A DNA stretch of 6,732 nucleotides from Gammaproteobacteria bacterium (GCA_026984275.1 JALSSM010000444.1:1-6732); one strand, 5' to 3'; positions 1-6,304 are shown, counted from the stretch's first letter. Made by a program: numbers and translations. Notes: generated by a model not told the origin, from the sequence alone.

Positions 1-2
1 GT

Positions 3-734
3 AATCAGGTTGTTGAGAAAAAGGATAAGAATTTCGCGCTACTTCTAGGGCTCGCCGGACTTATCCTGCATGCCTTTATATTACATAATGGCATGATCTC
101 AGATAAAGGTATCAACCTGAGCTTTGCAAATGCGGCTTCGCTGGTTGGCTGGTTGATCGCGGCATTACTGCTGATTGGTTCGATTAAGCAACCGATGGAA
201 AGTCTTGCCATTATTTTTTTTCCGGTAGCTGCATTGTGCCTGAGCGTGGAACAACTTCTGCTGGAACAACATATGATTGCAGTTGATTTACCGATCGGAC
301 TTCAACTGCACATCCTGTTTTCTGTTTTATCATACAGTTTGCTAAGTATAGCGGCTCTGCAAGCTCTGTTACTTGCCTTTGCTGATGCACGCCTCAGAAA
401 TCGACATCCAGTACCTATCATGCGTGTTCTACCACCGCTACAAACAATGGAAATCCTCATGTTCCGGCTCATCTGGCTGGGATTTATTCTACTGACAATT
501 GCACTCATCACAGGATTCCCATTTATCGAAGATATACTGGGGCAACATCTGATACATAAAACAGTTCTGTCGATCATCGCCTGGTTTGTTTTCGCCGTAT
601 TACTCTGGGGACGACAAAAATACGGCTGGCGTGGGAGGACAGCCATTCGCTTTACAATCGCAGGAATGATCACCCTGTTACTTGCCTACTTTGGTAGCAA
701 GGCCGTTCTGGAACTAATTTTGCACAGAGTATAG
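3..734 (+). CDS. ypjD: YpjD, CcsA/HemX-like inner membrane protein (5' end missing)
   Basis: The reading frame is open from base 3, so the true start lies to the left of the window. 243 residues are visible against about 263 for E. coli YpjD, so about 20 are missing. The protein is almost entirely hydrophobic, with roughly seven membrane segments. The C-terminal third carries the family signatures KTVLSIIAWFVF, LLWGRQKYGWRG and LAYFGSK. The family is related to the cytochrome c assembly proteins CcsA/HemX. In E. coli the protein is also called CorE and is genetically linked to divalent cation handling, but its biochemical role is not settled. yfjD/corB follows 74 bp downstream on the same strand, which is the enterobacterial order and supports the call. 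Identity is secure; function is open. An ATG at 93 lies inside the conserved protein and is unlikely to be the start. Confidence 0.9.
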   Translation, partial: NQVVEKKDKNFALLLGLAGLILHAFILHNGMISDKGINLSFANAASLVGWLIAALLLIGSIKQPMESLAIIFFPVAALCLSVEQLLLEQHMIAVDLPIGLQLHILFSVLSYSLLSIAALQALLLAFADARLRNRHPVPIMRVLPPLQTMEILMFRLIWLGFILLTIALITGFPFIEDILGQHLIHKTVLSIIAWFVFAVLLWGRQKYGWRGRTAIRFTIAGMITLLLAYFGSKAVLELILHRV

Positions 735-746
735 GTATAATAGAGC

Positions 747-776
747 TTGACCCGAGTCTCATAAGCGACCGACAAT
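747..776 (+). promoter_or_regulatory. Candidate sigma-70 promoter for yfjD
   Basis: TTGACC at 747-752 matches the -35 consensus at five of six positions. It is followed after 18 bp by GACAAT at 771-776, which matches the -10 at four of six. Transcription would begin near 783, giving a short leader of about 26 nt before the TTG start. A perfect TATAAT at 736-741 overlaps the region just upstream but has no good -35 box. Expression may also come by read-through from ypjD. This is a consensus match only. Confidence 0.4.
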
Positions 777-808
777 AGCAACATATTAATGACAGAGGCC
801 AATTTTAC

Positions 809-2116
809 TTGGACGACATACCGATAGGGGCGTTATTTGCCGCCCTTGCAGTTTTGATTCTTCTTTCCGCTTTTTTCTCTGGATCAGAGACCGCCATGAT
901 GGCCCTGAATCGCTATCGTCTTAAACACCTGCGTGATCAAAAACATAAAGGAGCCATGCGAGCCAGTGCCCTGCTTGAAAAGCCTGATCGCCTCATTGGC
1001 CTGATCCTGTTGGGCAATAACTTTGTCAACATTCTCGCTTCTTCCATCGCCACGATTATTGCTATCAGGTTATTCGGTGAAGTCGGTATCGCCATTGCGG
1101 CCATGTTGTTAACACTTGTGATCCTCATTTTCGCTGAAGTCACACCAAAAACCCTGGCAGCGCTACGGCCTGAAAAGATCGCTTTCCCTGTTTCCTTTAT
1201 ACTTAAACCATTATTATCACTTCTGTATCCCTTTGTCTGGCTGGTGAACCTGATCGCAAATGGCGTACTGAAACTCCTTGGCATTTCACCTGATGATGAT
1301 AGTGAAGTCATGGCTTTGAGTCGTGAAGAACTACGGACTGTAGTTAAAGAAGCCGGTAGTATGATTCCCCAGCGGCATCAACAAATGTTATTCGGAATCC
1401 TTGACCTGGAAAAGGTGACCGTTGAAGACATCATGATCCCTCGTAATGAAGTGGTTGGTATCGATCTGGATACTGATCAGGATGAACTTGAATCACAACT
1501 TCGTAATTGCCGTCATACACGAATACCACTTTTTCACAGCAATCTGGACAATATTGTTGGTGTGATCCATGTACGAAAGATCCCCGATCTATTAGAACAT
1601 CCGGAAGAGATCAGCCCGGACGCGATCATGGAAAAAGCTGTCGAGCCTTATTATGTCCCTATCGGTACGCCATTACATACACAACTCAGCAATTTTCAGC
1701 GAGAGAAACGCCGTCTCGGATTCGTTGTCGATGAATATGGCGATATTCAGGGACTGGTAACGCTGGAAGATATTCTTGAAGAAATTGTCGGTGAATTTAC
1801 CACTGATCCAGGTTATAACCAGGATATTCATGAGCAGGAAGATGGTAGTTACCTGATTGATGCCAGTGCGAATATCCGTGATATCAATAAATCCTTAAAA
1901 TGGACTCTGGAAACCAATGGGCCTAAAACACTCAATGGCCTTATTATTGAAACACTGGAAAACATTCCTGATACGGGAACCAGTCTACGCATTGGTAACT
2001 ACGTCATTGAGATCCTGCAAACAACAAAACAGGCTGTTAAAACAGTAAAAATTCGCCCCATCGAAAACAAATTTGAAAATGAAGGACTGCTTTCTTCATC
2101 AGGAAGCTCTGGATAA
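809..2116 (+). CDS. yfjD: YfjD/CorB, CNNM-CBS-CorC_HlyC family membrane protein
   Basis: A 435-residue protein of the usual length for the family. Residues 1-160 form the CNNM (DUF21) membrane domain with FFSGSETAMMALNRYRL, LLGNNFVNILAS and IFAEVTPKTLAAL. Two CBS domains follow, about 205-262 (DIMIPRNEVVGID) and 272-330 (VVDEYGDIQGLVTLEDILEE). A CorC_HlyC domain occupies about 344-417. Family members are inner membrane proteins tied to Mg2+/Co2+ transport or efflux, with nucleotide binding at the CBS pair. That is family knowledge, not shown here. The start is TTG: aligning the N-terminus with E. coli YfjD puts it there, an AGAGG Shine-Dalgarno-like run lies at 794-798, and a stop at 776 leaves no in-frame ATG. 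Its partner ypjD lies just upstream. The Ser/Gly-rich tail (428-435) is probably disordered. Confidence 0.93.
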   Translation: MDDIPIGALFAALAVLILLSAFFSGSETAMMALNRYRLKHLRDQKHKGAMRASALLEKPDRLIGLILLGNNFVNILASSIATIIAIRLFGEVGIAIAAMLLTLVILIFAEVTPKTLAALRPEKIAFPVSFILKPLLSLLYPFVWLVNLIANGVLKLLGISPDDDSEVMALSREELRTVVKEAGSMIPQRHQQMLFGILDLEKVTVEDIMIPRNEVVGIDLDTDQDELESQLRNCRHTRIPLFHSNLDNIVGVIHVRKIPDLLEHPEEISPDAIMEKAVEPYYVPIGTPLHTQLSNFQREKRRLGFVVDEYGDIQGLVTLEDILEEIVGEFTTDPGYNQDIHEQEDGSYLIDASANIRDINKSLKWTLETNGPKTLNGLIIETLENIPDTGTSLRIGNYVIEILQTTKQAVKTVKIRPIENKFENEGLLSSSGSSG

Positions 2117-2202
2117 ATCATGTTTTTATTCTAAGAAACCTCTGAATGAATCAGACTTTCCCTAAGCTGTTTGGCCCCGACCATTCCTGATTAAAATCCA
2201 AC

Positions 2203-2231
2203 CTGTCGAACACCATTATTTCCGTTAGAAT
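2203..2231 (+). promoter_or_regulatory. Weak candidate promoter upstream of the helicase gene
   Basis: TAGAAT at 2226-2231 matches the -10 consensus at five of six positions. CTGTCG at 2203-2208, 17 bp upstream, is a poor -35 with three of six matches. The 147-bp gap between yfjD and the helicase gene holds no clear intrinsic terminator; only a 5-bp stem (TCTGA/TCAGA) without a T-run is visible near 2145. Low confidence. Confidence 0.25.
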
Positions 2232-2263
2232 AATCCTTTATTCACTCGCTTTGCCTGACTTCA

Positions 2264-3649
2264 ATGAAAAAACATGCCTCAAAACCTGACTTTTCGTCAT
2301 TCTCATTATCATCAGATATCCTTTCTGCTGTTGAGAAAGCCGGCTATAAAAAAGCAACAAATGTTCAGCTTGAAACTATACCTGCCATCCTTAAAGGAAG
2401 AGATGTACTTGCTCGCGCCGAGACAGGTTCTGGTAAGACTGCAGCCTTTGTCCTGCCCTTACTGGAGCTTCTGAGCAGTCATAACATCTATCGACAACAA
2501 GATGTTGCTCATCGATTTGATGGTTCAAAAAGAGCCAGCCGTAATTGCATTCAGATACTGGTGTTTGTTCCGACACGTGAGTTGGCAATACAGGTACGTG
2601 AGGTCTTCGAACAAATTTCGGCTGAAATCACACCGCCTCTTCGCTGTCTGAGCGTTTACGGTGGCGTTAAAATTAATCCTCAGATGATGGCTTTGCGCGG
2701 TGGTGCAGATATTCTGGTTTCCACACCCGGGCGATTACTGGATCTGGCTGATCAAAACGCGATTAAATTTAATCAGGTCAAAGCTCTGGTGATTGATGAA
2801 GTTGATCGCCTGATGAAAGGCGATTTCGAAGATGAGATACAAAGAATCATCAAATTACTCCCCAAAAAACGACAAAACCTGATGTTTACCGCCACTTTCC
2901 CTGACAGCATCAGAAACCTGGTTCGTGAAATAATGAATGATCCGGCCATCATCAATATTGATGAGCTGCTGGAAAAACCTGAAACTACTCAGCGAGTTAT
3001 CACTGTCAATCATGACAGAAAAAATGATCTGTTAGCTCATCTGTTAAAAGATAATGACTGGTCACAGGTTTTGATCTTTTGTAGTGCAAAAAGAACCTGT
3101 GACAATCTGGTTAAAAAACTTAAGAAACGTGACGTGAAAGCGATAGCCATGCATGGTAATCAGGAACAAAAAAAGCGTGCTGCTGCCCTGAGAGATTTTA
3201 AAGCCGGTAAGGAACGCATCCTGATCGCAACGGATGTGGCTGCACGCGGTATCGATATTGAGCAACTTTCCTGTGTGATCAATTACGATCTGCCCCGCTC
3301 ACCTAATGACTATATACACCGAATTGGGCGTACAGGTAGAGCGGGAGAAACAGGTATGGCCATTTCATTGATCGCACATCATGAATTTCAGCACTTCAGG
3401 GTTATCGAAAAACGTAACGATATTAGACTTGAAAGAGAACAAATCGAAGGTTTTGAGGCTGATGAACAGGCTCCTCCACCTCCAGAAAAAACAAAGCCTA
3501 AAAAGAAAAAACGTTCCATCAGAAAAATATTACATAAAAGATCTGAAAATAGTACGCTTCAAAATACAGAGACAAAAGATCCTGTCACTAATAAAAAGAA
3601 AAGGGAACCAGACACAACCGTTAACCCACACATCTGGGGTAACAGATAA
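2264..3649 (+). CDS. RhlE-like DEAD-box ATP-dependent RNA helicase
   Basis: A 461-residue cytoplasmic RNA helicase expected to remodel structured RNA (ribosome assembly or mRNA decay in this family). All core motifs are present in order: Q-motif around GYKKATNVQ (Q35), motif I AETGSGKT (52-59), Ia PTRELA (103-108), GG (133-134), Ib TPGR (154-157), II DEVD (178-181), III TAT (209-211), V ATDVAARGID (322-331) and VI HRIGRTGRAG (352-361). Motif II is DEVD rather than DEAD, and III is TAT rather than SAT; the catalytic Asp, Glu and Arg residues are kept. The stretch between motifs I and Ia is about a dozen residues longer than in E. coli RhlE. A proline run (404-407) leads into a Lys/Arg-rich tail to 461, typical of RNA-binding tails. 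The ATG is the only ATG after the stop at 2231, but it has no obvious Shine-Dalgarno. The assignment to RhlE rather than another subfamily is tentative. Confidence 0.92.
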   Translation: MKKHASKPDFSSFSLSSDILSAVEKAGYKKATNVQLETIPAILKGRDVLARAETGSGKTAAFVLPLLELLSSHNIYRQQDVAHRFDGSKRASRNCIQILVFVPTRELAIQVREVFEQISAEITPPLRCLSVYGGVKINPQMMALRGGADILVSTPGRLLDLADQNAIKFNQVKALVIDEVDRLMKGDFEDEIQRIIKLLPKKRQNLMFTATFPDSIRNLVREIMNDPAIINIDELLEKPETTQRVITVNHDRKNDLLAHLLKDNDWSQVLIFCSAKRTCDNLVKKLKKRDVKAIAMHGNQEQKKRAAALRDFKAGKERILIATDVAARGIDIEQLSCVINYDLPRSPNDYIHRIGRTGRAGETGMAISLIAHHEFQHFRVIEKRNDIRLEREQIEGFEADEQAPPPPEKTKPKKKKRSIRKILHKRSENSTLQNTETKDPVTNKKKREPDTTVNPHIWGNR

Positions 3650-3693
3650 GCATTCGTTTCAATGTTCTTAACCATAAACCAGAGAATAGAATT

Positions 3694-4299
3694 ATGAATA
3701 CTATCGAAGCAATCTATAAAAGAAGATCAGTCAAACAATTTGATCCGGATTATGTGATCAGCAAGGATGACGAACGAAAGCTATTAGAAGCAACCATTCA
3801 GTCACCAACCAGTTTTAATATTCAACATTGGCGTTTTGTGATCCTTCGTGATCCAGAACTACGTCAAAAAATACGCACAGAATTCGGAAATGATCAGGCA
3901 CAAATGACTGATGCATCACTATTAATTCTTTTTACCGCCGACAAAAAAGCATGGAAAAAAGATCCTGAAAGATATTGGGTCAATGCACCGAAAGACGTCG
4001 CCGAACTTCTGGTCGGCTGGATGGGACCCTTTCATGAAGGCAATGAATCACTGCAACAGGATGAGGCACAACGGTCCATTGGCATAGCGATGCAGACACT
4101 CATGCTTGCGGCTCTGGAAATGGGTTATGAGTCCTGTCCGATGATCGGTTTTGAGAGTGAACCCGTCGCTGAACTGATCAATTTACCAGACGATCATGTT
4201 ATGGGACCGATGGTTGCGATTGGAAAAGGAACCAAAACTCCATGGCCTAAACCTGGACAACTACCACTGGAAGAAGTTGTATTCGAGAATTCATTTTGA
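3694..4299 (+). CDS. Nitroreductase-family FMN oxidoreductase
   Basis: A 201-residue protein of typical length for the nitroreductase fold, which binds FMN as a dimer and uses NAD(P)H to reduce nitro compounds, quinones or flavins. FMN-contact signatures are visible: KRRSVKQF (9-16), SPTSFNIQHWRF (37-48), the central helix AMQTLMLAALEMGYESCPM (132-150), and GKGTKTPWPKPG near the C-terminus (177-188). The start has an AGAGAA Shine-Dalgarno at 3681-3686 with a 7-nt spacer. It begins 44 bp after the helicase stop with no terminator between, so the two may share a transcript, although no functional link is evident. The family is broad, so the physiological substrate cannot be named. Only the fold-level call is secure. 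Confidence 0.9.
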   Translation: MNTIEAIYKRRSVKQFDPDYVISKDDERKLLEATIQSPTSFNIQHWRFVILRDPELRQKIRTEFGNDQAQMTDASLLILFTADKKAWKKDPERYWVNAPKDVAELLVGWMGPFHEGNESLQQDEAQRSIGIAMQTLMLAALEMGYESCPMIGFESEPVAELINLPDDHVMGPMVAIGKGTKTPWPKPGQLPLEEVVFENSF

Positions 4300-4311
4300 T
4301 GGGTAAAGGGA

Positions 4312-4338
4312 TGACCGGATGCCCCGTCACTTGTTTTC
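4312..4338 (+). terminator. Weak intrinsic terminator candidate after the nitroreductase gene
   Basis: TGACCGG (4312-4318) and CCCGTCA (4323-4329) can pair around an ATGC loop with one C-C mismatch. The stem is followed by TTGTTTT. The position 13 bp after the stop codon is right, but the stem is imperfect and the T-tract is interrupted. Confidence 0.35.
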
Positions 4339-4355
4339 TACATAACCTGAACTCG

Positions 4356-4427
4356 ATGTATGGACTCTCCACCACCCTAACGAATTAGATTGGAGTCATC
4401 AATTAAAACCCCAAGGAGTCCATACAT
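4356..4427. repeat. 12-bp perfect inverted repeat around the IS110-like start codon
   Basis: ATGTATGGACTC at 4356-4367 is the exact reverse complement of GAGTCCATACAT at 4416-4427. The right arm takes in the last bases of the Shine-Dalgarno (AAGGAG, 4413-4418) and the first two bases of the ATG at 4426. It may be a subterminal inverted repeat of the insertion sequence, or an mRNA hairpin hiding the ribosome-binding site, or both. Confidence 0.6.
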
Positions 4428-4751
4428 GAACAAGCGTACAATACTATCACCCGATTTAGCAAAAAAGTCATCCAGATCTGTAAAGTCGGTCGCCATGGAG
4501 AACTTTTATTTAACAAAGCCATGTCACCGCAAAAGATCAAAGAACTACTGGCTAATACCGCCCCCTGTATCGTCTCGGTGGAAGGCTGTGGCAGCTTTCA
4601 TTATTGGGCCAGAGTCGCGCAATCGTTTGGCCATGAAGTAAGAGGGATGGCTCCTAAAAAGGTCAAACCTTATGTGAGTCAGCAAAAGACCGATGCGAAT
4701 GATGCTGTCGGCATTGCGGTGGCTTCAACACAACTGGGAATGACTTTTTGA
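4426..4751 (+). pseudogene. IS110-family transposase, 5' fragment with frame break
   Basis: The first third of an IS110-family DEDD transposase. The N-terminus MNKRTILSPDLAKK (the D-L-A-K-K motif around the first catalytic Asp) is read from ATG 4426, preceded by a strong AAGGAG at 4413-4418. After AAG at 4465-4467 the homologous frame shifts by -1 and continues VIQICKVGRHGELLF, then VSVEGCGSFHYWARVAQ, and KPYVSQQKTDANDAV with the KTDANDA motif. It ends at TGA 4749-4751, where the DNA becomes IS3 remnant. The family's C-terminal region with its conserved Ser is absent, so it cannot be a working recombinase. The frame break falls on A AAA AAG, a known -1 slippery heptamer, but loss of one A from a longer run is the simpler reading. 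Family call is firm from the conserved motifs. Confidence 0.85.
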
Positions 4752-5085
4752 TAGAAGCTACTGACAGGCATCTCAAGGGCAGAACAAATTTCTGATACGC
4801 CGAGTGCGGGGCAGCTTTTTTTAATATTTCATTATCCTTCATGGCGCGTCTTAATTGCTTTTCTAGCGCCTGAATAAGTTGTTGCTCAGCTGTCAGCGCT
4901 TTTCTCCCTTCGGGTGTAATACCTTCCAACTTCTCTTGATATTGCTTTTTCCAACGTCTGACCGCTGTTGCGCCTGCTCCTGATATCTCCATTATCTATT
5001 TATTGCTGTAGCCATTTTCAACCATCATTTTGGCGTATTCCAGTTTTTGCTCAAGTGGCAAACTTACCCGTTGTTTTCTTGTCAT
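4745..5085 (-). pseudogene. IS3-family transposase OrfA plus OrfB start, broken
   Basis: Read on the - strand from ATG at 5085, preceded by GAGGA at 5091-5095 with a 5-nt spacer. It starts MTRKQRVSLPLEQKLEYAK, then meets an amber codon at 4998-4996 (codon 30, where CAG for Gln would fit). It resumes as IMEISGAGATAVRRWKKQYQ (helix-turn-helix), EGITPEGRKALTAEQQLIQ and a leucine-zipper-like LEKQLRRAMKDNEILKK. The IS3 slippery run of seven A and a G (4822-4815) is still present. A -1 shift there leads into VSEICSALEMPVSSFYQ, which resembles the start of an IS3 OrfB. The rest of OrfB with its DDE residues is missing, as the IS110 fragment begins there. It is non-functional through both the stop and the truncation. 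Confidence 0.8.
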
Positions 5086-5147
5086 GATATTCCTCATTAT
5101 TTTGTTAATAATAGGCTATCAATCTCTACAAGATTATTAAACCACTA

Positions 5148-5349
5148 CAGTTTAGCAATAGTCTCTTGCTCCAGTTATTTTAGCCACTTGACATTAGAGG
5201 CTTCCATACCATCATATTTAGCACGTCAGTTGTAGAATGTCGCATCACTCATGCCGTGTTCCCGACAGAGTTCAACAACCGATATGTCGGCTTCATCTTG
5301 TATGTGTATCGTCAGGGTTTGACTATCTGTATAACATAATCTTTTTCAT
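5148..5349 (-). pseudogene. Second IS3-family OrfA remnant (IS407/IS2-like)
   Basis: On the - strand an ATG at 5349 with GAGG just upstream starts MKK, followed by a frame break. The conserved frame then runs from 5333: YTDSQTLT, then DEADISVVELCREHG and MSDATFYN, then a TGA at 5228-5226 where OrfA proteins have Trp (FYNW). It continues RAKYDGMEASNVKWLK, a TAA at 5177-5175, and LEQETIAKL. The ELCREHGMSDATFYNW pattern is typical of IS3-family OrfA helix-turn-helix regions. Homology stops at about 5148, exactly where TGTAGTGG (- strand) marks the likely outer end of the neighbouring IS3 remnant. It is too short and damaged for function. Subgroup placement is from motif memory and is tentative. 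Confidence 0.75.
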
Positions 5350-5360
5350 AGAAAATCCTC

Positions 5361-5571
5361 TGTTTATTTTACGAGTATTTTCTATTTTTGAAGCCGATTA
5401 TTTTTCGATGGGATTACGCTACTTTTATCAGTATTACTCTTCTGGTAAGCCTCAATTTTTTTTTCAAAAGAAACGCTTTCTGTGGTGGGTCATGGTATGA
5501 GTATGTTAAAATCATTACACGGTAAGTTTGGTATATCGAACTAGCTCAGACAGAAGGAATGCCAGATCAAT
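5361..5571. other. Gene-free AT-rich stretch
   Basis: I see no gene here. Open frames on the + strand lack a ribosome-binding site and any recognisable motif. There is a run of T at about 5456-5464. The sequence may include the rest of the left end of the second IS3 element or decayed island DNA, but I found no terminal repeat to fix this. Confidence 0.4.
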
Positions 5572-5593
5572 TGGAGCAAATCTGGAGCAAATG
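5572..5593 (+). repeat. Two 11-bp direct repeats beside tRNA-Leu
   Basis: TGGAGCAAATC (5572-5582) is followed directly by TGGAGCAAATG (5583-5593), an exact 11-bp period. The pair lies 46 bp beyond the encoded CCA end of tRNA-Leu. Tandem repeats of about one helical turn next to a tRNA 3' end are typical of arm-type binding sites of tRNA-targeting tyrosine recombinases. No integrase gene is visible beside them. Confidence 0.45.
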
Positions 5594-5639
5594 ACAGTAA
5601 TAAATTGTCAGGAAATGACTGTAACTTATTGATAAATAA

Positions 5640-5726
5640 TGGTGCCCGGGGCCGGAGTCGAACCGGCACGGTGTTGCCACCGAGGGATTTTAAGTCCCTT
5701 GCGTCTACCAATTTCGCCACCCGGGC
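5640..5726 (-). tRNA. leuZ: tRNA-Leu(UAA)
   Basis: An 87-nt class II tRNA with a long variable arm. The acceptor stem is GCCCGGG/CCCGGGC with A73 and an encoded CCA at 5642-5640. The anticodon loop CTTAAAA gives anticodon UAA, and the T-arm contains GGTTCGACTCC. It is the last gene of the Gly-Cys-Leu operon, equivalent to E. coli leuZ. Its 3' end faces the insertion-sequence region, so it is a plausible attachment site. No strong terminator is visible beyond it. Confidence 0.96.
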
Positions 5727-5834
5727 TTTTCAAAGATCCTTTTCCTTTTAGAAAGTGTTACAACTTTGCAAGTGTTGTACGCTACTTTCTACCACAACGC
5801 CATCCGGACGGGTGGAGTACCTTACGAGAAGAAA

Positions 5835-5908
5835 TGGAGGCTGTGGTCGGAATCGAACCGGCGTCCACGGCTTTGCAGGCCGCTGCATAACCACTCTGCC
5901 ACACAGCC
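5835..5908 (-). tRNA. cysT: tRNA-Cys(GCA)
   Basis: A 74-nt tRNA with acceptor stem GGCTGTG/CACAGCC, U73 (the usual Cys identity base) and encoded CCA at 5837-5835. The anticodon loop CTGCAAA gives GCA. It is the middle gene of the operon, 49 bp after tRNA-Gly and 108 bp before tRNA-Leu, equivalent to E. coli cysT. The 108-bp spacer to tRNA-Leu has no recognisable gene. Confidence 0.96.
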
Positions 5909-5923
5909 ACTTTCCTTCCATAC

Positions 5924-5945
5924 AAAAAACCCCGGTTTTCCGGGG
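5924..5945 (-). terminator. Terminator-like hairpin between tRNA-Gly and tRNA-Cys
   Basis: On the - strand CCCCGG-AAAA-CCGGGG is followed at once by six T (5929-5924), the form of a compact intrinsic terminator. It lies 12 bp after tRNA-Gly and 15 bp before tRNA-Cys. It could cause partial termination after the first tRNA, or could act as an RNA-processing or 3'-end-protecting structure. Confidence 0.6.
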
Positions 5946-5957
5946 CTCATTATATTC

Positions 5958-6032
5958 TGGAGCGGGAAACGAGATTCGAACTCGCGACCCCAACCTTGGC
6001 AAGGTTGTGCTCTACCACTGAGCTATTCCCGC
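5958..6032 (-). tRNA. glyW: tRNA-Gly(GCC)
   Basis: A 75-nt tRNA with acceptor stem GCGGGAA/TTCCCGC, U73 and encoded CCA at 5960-5958. The anticodon loop TTGCCAA gives GCC. It is close to E. coli tRNA-Gly(GCC) throughout. It is the first gene of the operon, with its promoter just upstream at 6053-6080, equivalent to glyW. Confidence 0.96.
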
Positions 6033-6052
6033 ATGATGTTTCAAGAGCGCAC

Positions 6053-6080
6053 ATTTTACAGGCCAGTCCGCTTCTGTCAA
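6053..6080 (-). promoter_or_regulatory. Sigma-70 promoter of the tRNA operon
   Basis: On the - strand a perfect -35 TTGACA (6080-6075) is followed after 16 bp by TAAAAT (6058-6053). A GC-rich discriminator GTGCGCTC (6052-6045) follows, as in stable-RNA promoters under stringent control. Transcription would begin near 6046, about 14 nt before tRNA-Gly. An AT-rich stretch upstream could be an UP element or hold Fis sites; that part is inference. Confidence 0.8.
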
Positions 6081-6198
6081 GAGGATTGTAACTCATTGTT
6101 TTTATTGTCATTATAACTCCTTGGCAAACCTGTTCTTTATTAAGCAAACTGTTGCCATGACAAACAAAAATTTAAGAGCAAATCAGCAAAAACAATCT

Positions 6199-6242
6199 TG
6201 TGCCCATTCTGTGCCCATCCTGTGTCCAATTTGTGCCTATTC
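6199..6242. repeat. Four 11-bp tandem direct repeats
   Basis: Four consecutive 11-bp units read TGTGCCCATTC (6199), TGTGCCCATCC (6210), TGTGTCCAATT (6221) and TGTGCCTATTC (6232). On the - strand the core is TGGGCACA. The strict one-turn spacing and position beside a tRNA operon suggest arm-type sites for a tyrosine recombinase. The alternative is an operator array for another DNA-binding protein. The repeats lie 63 bp past the stop of the ribbon-helix-helix gene. Confidence 0.7.
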
Positions 6243-6304
6243 ACAAAAATGCAGAGATTAGAAAATGAATACAACACTCACCGCACTAGACTATAGTACG
6301 TTTG

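Larger units (their letters stand above)
4356..5360. mobile_element. Nested insertion-sequence remnants (IS110 plus two IS3-family)
   Basis: Three decayed insertion sequences lie end to end. An IS110-family 5' fragment (+) runs to about 4750. An IS3-family remnant (-) runs from there to about 5149, where its outer end reads TGTAGTGG on the - strand. A second IS3-family OrfA remnant (-) runs from 5148 to 5349, with its Shine-Dalgarno up to about 5360. The junction at 4745-4750 is placed where IS110 coding stops matching and IS3 OrfB-like coding starts. No terminal repeat pairs or target duplications could be matched, so outer limits are approximate. Confidence 0.7.

Noticed and set aside
789..827. 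12-codon ATG frame overlapping the yfjD TTG start, a possible leader peptide
   Set aside because: No Shine-Dalgarno precedes ATG 789, and the encoded peptide shows no attenuation-like codon pattern.
302..1311. Antisense open frames opposite ypjD and yfjD
   Set aside because: These are shadows of the strongly conserved + strand genes, with no start signals or motifs of their own.
5047..5500. Two + strand open frames of 62 and 87 codons
   Set aside because: They run antisense to the IS3 OrfA remnants, lack ribosome-binding sites and show no recognisable domain.
5595..5613. Short TGACA/TGTCA inverted repeat as terminator of the tRNA operon
   Set aside because: The stem is only 5 bp and AT-rich with no T-run following on the - strand.
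5639..6147. Several overlapping open frames on both strands across the tRNA genes
   Set aside because: They are read straight through tRNA-Leu, tRNA-Cys and tRNA-Gly. Their apparent motifs are translated tRNA sequence, a well-known annotation artefact.
6122..6157. 6-bp inverted repeat TGGCAA/TTGCCA with 24-bp spacing upstream of the tRNA promoter
   Set aside because: Too short and too widely spaced to separate from chance.
5572..6242. CRISPR-like array
   Set aside because: The repeats are 11 bp, contiguous and without spacers, so they do not have the repeat-spacer form of CRISPR.
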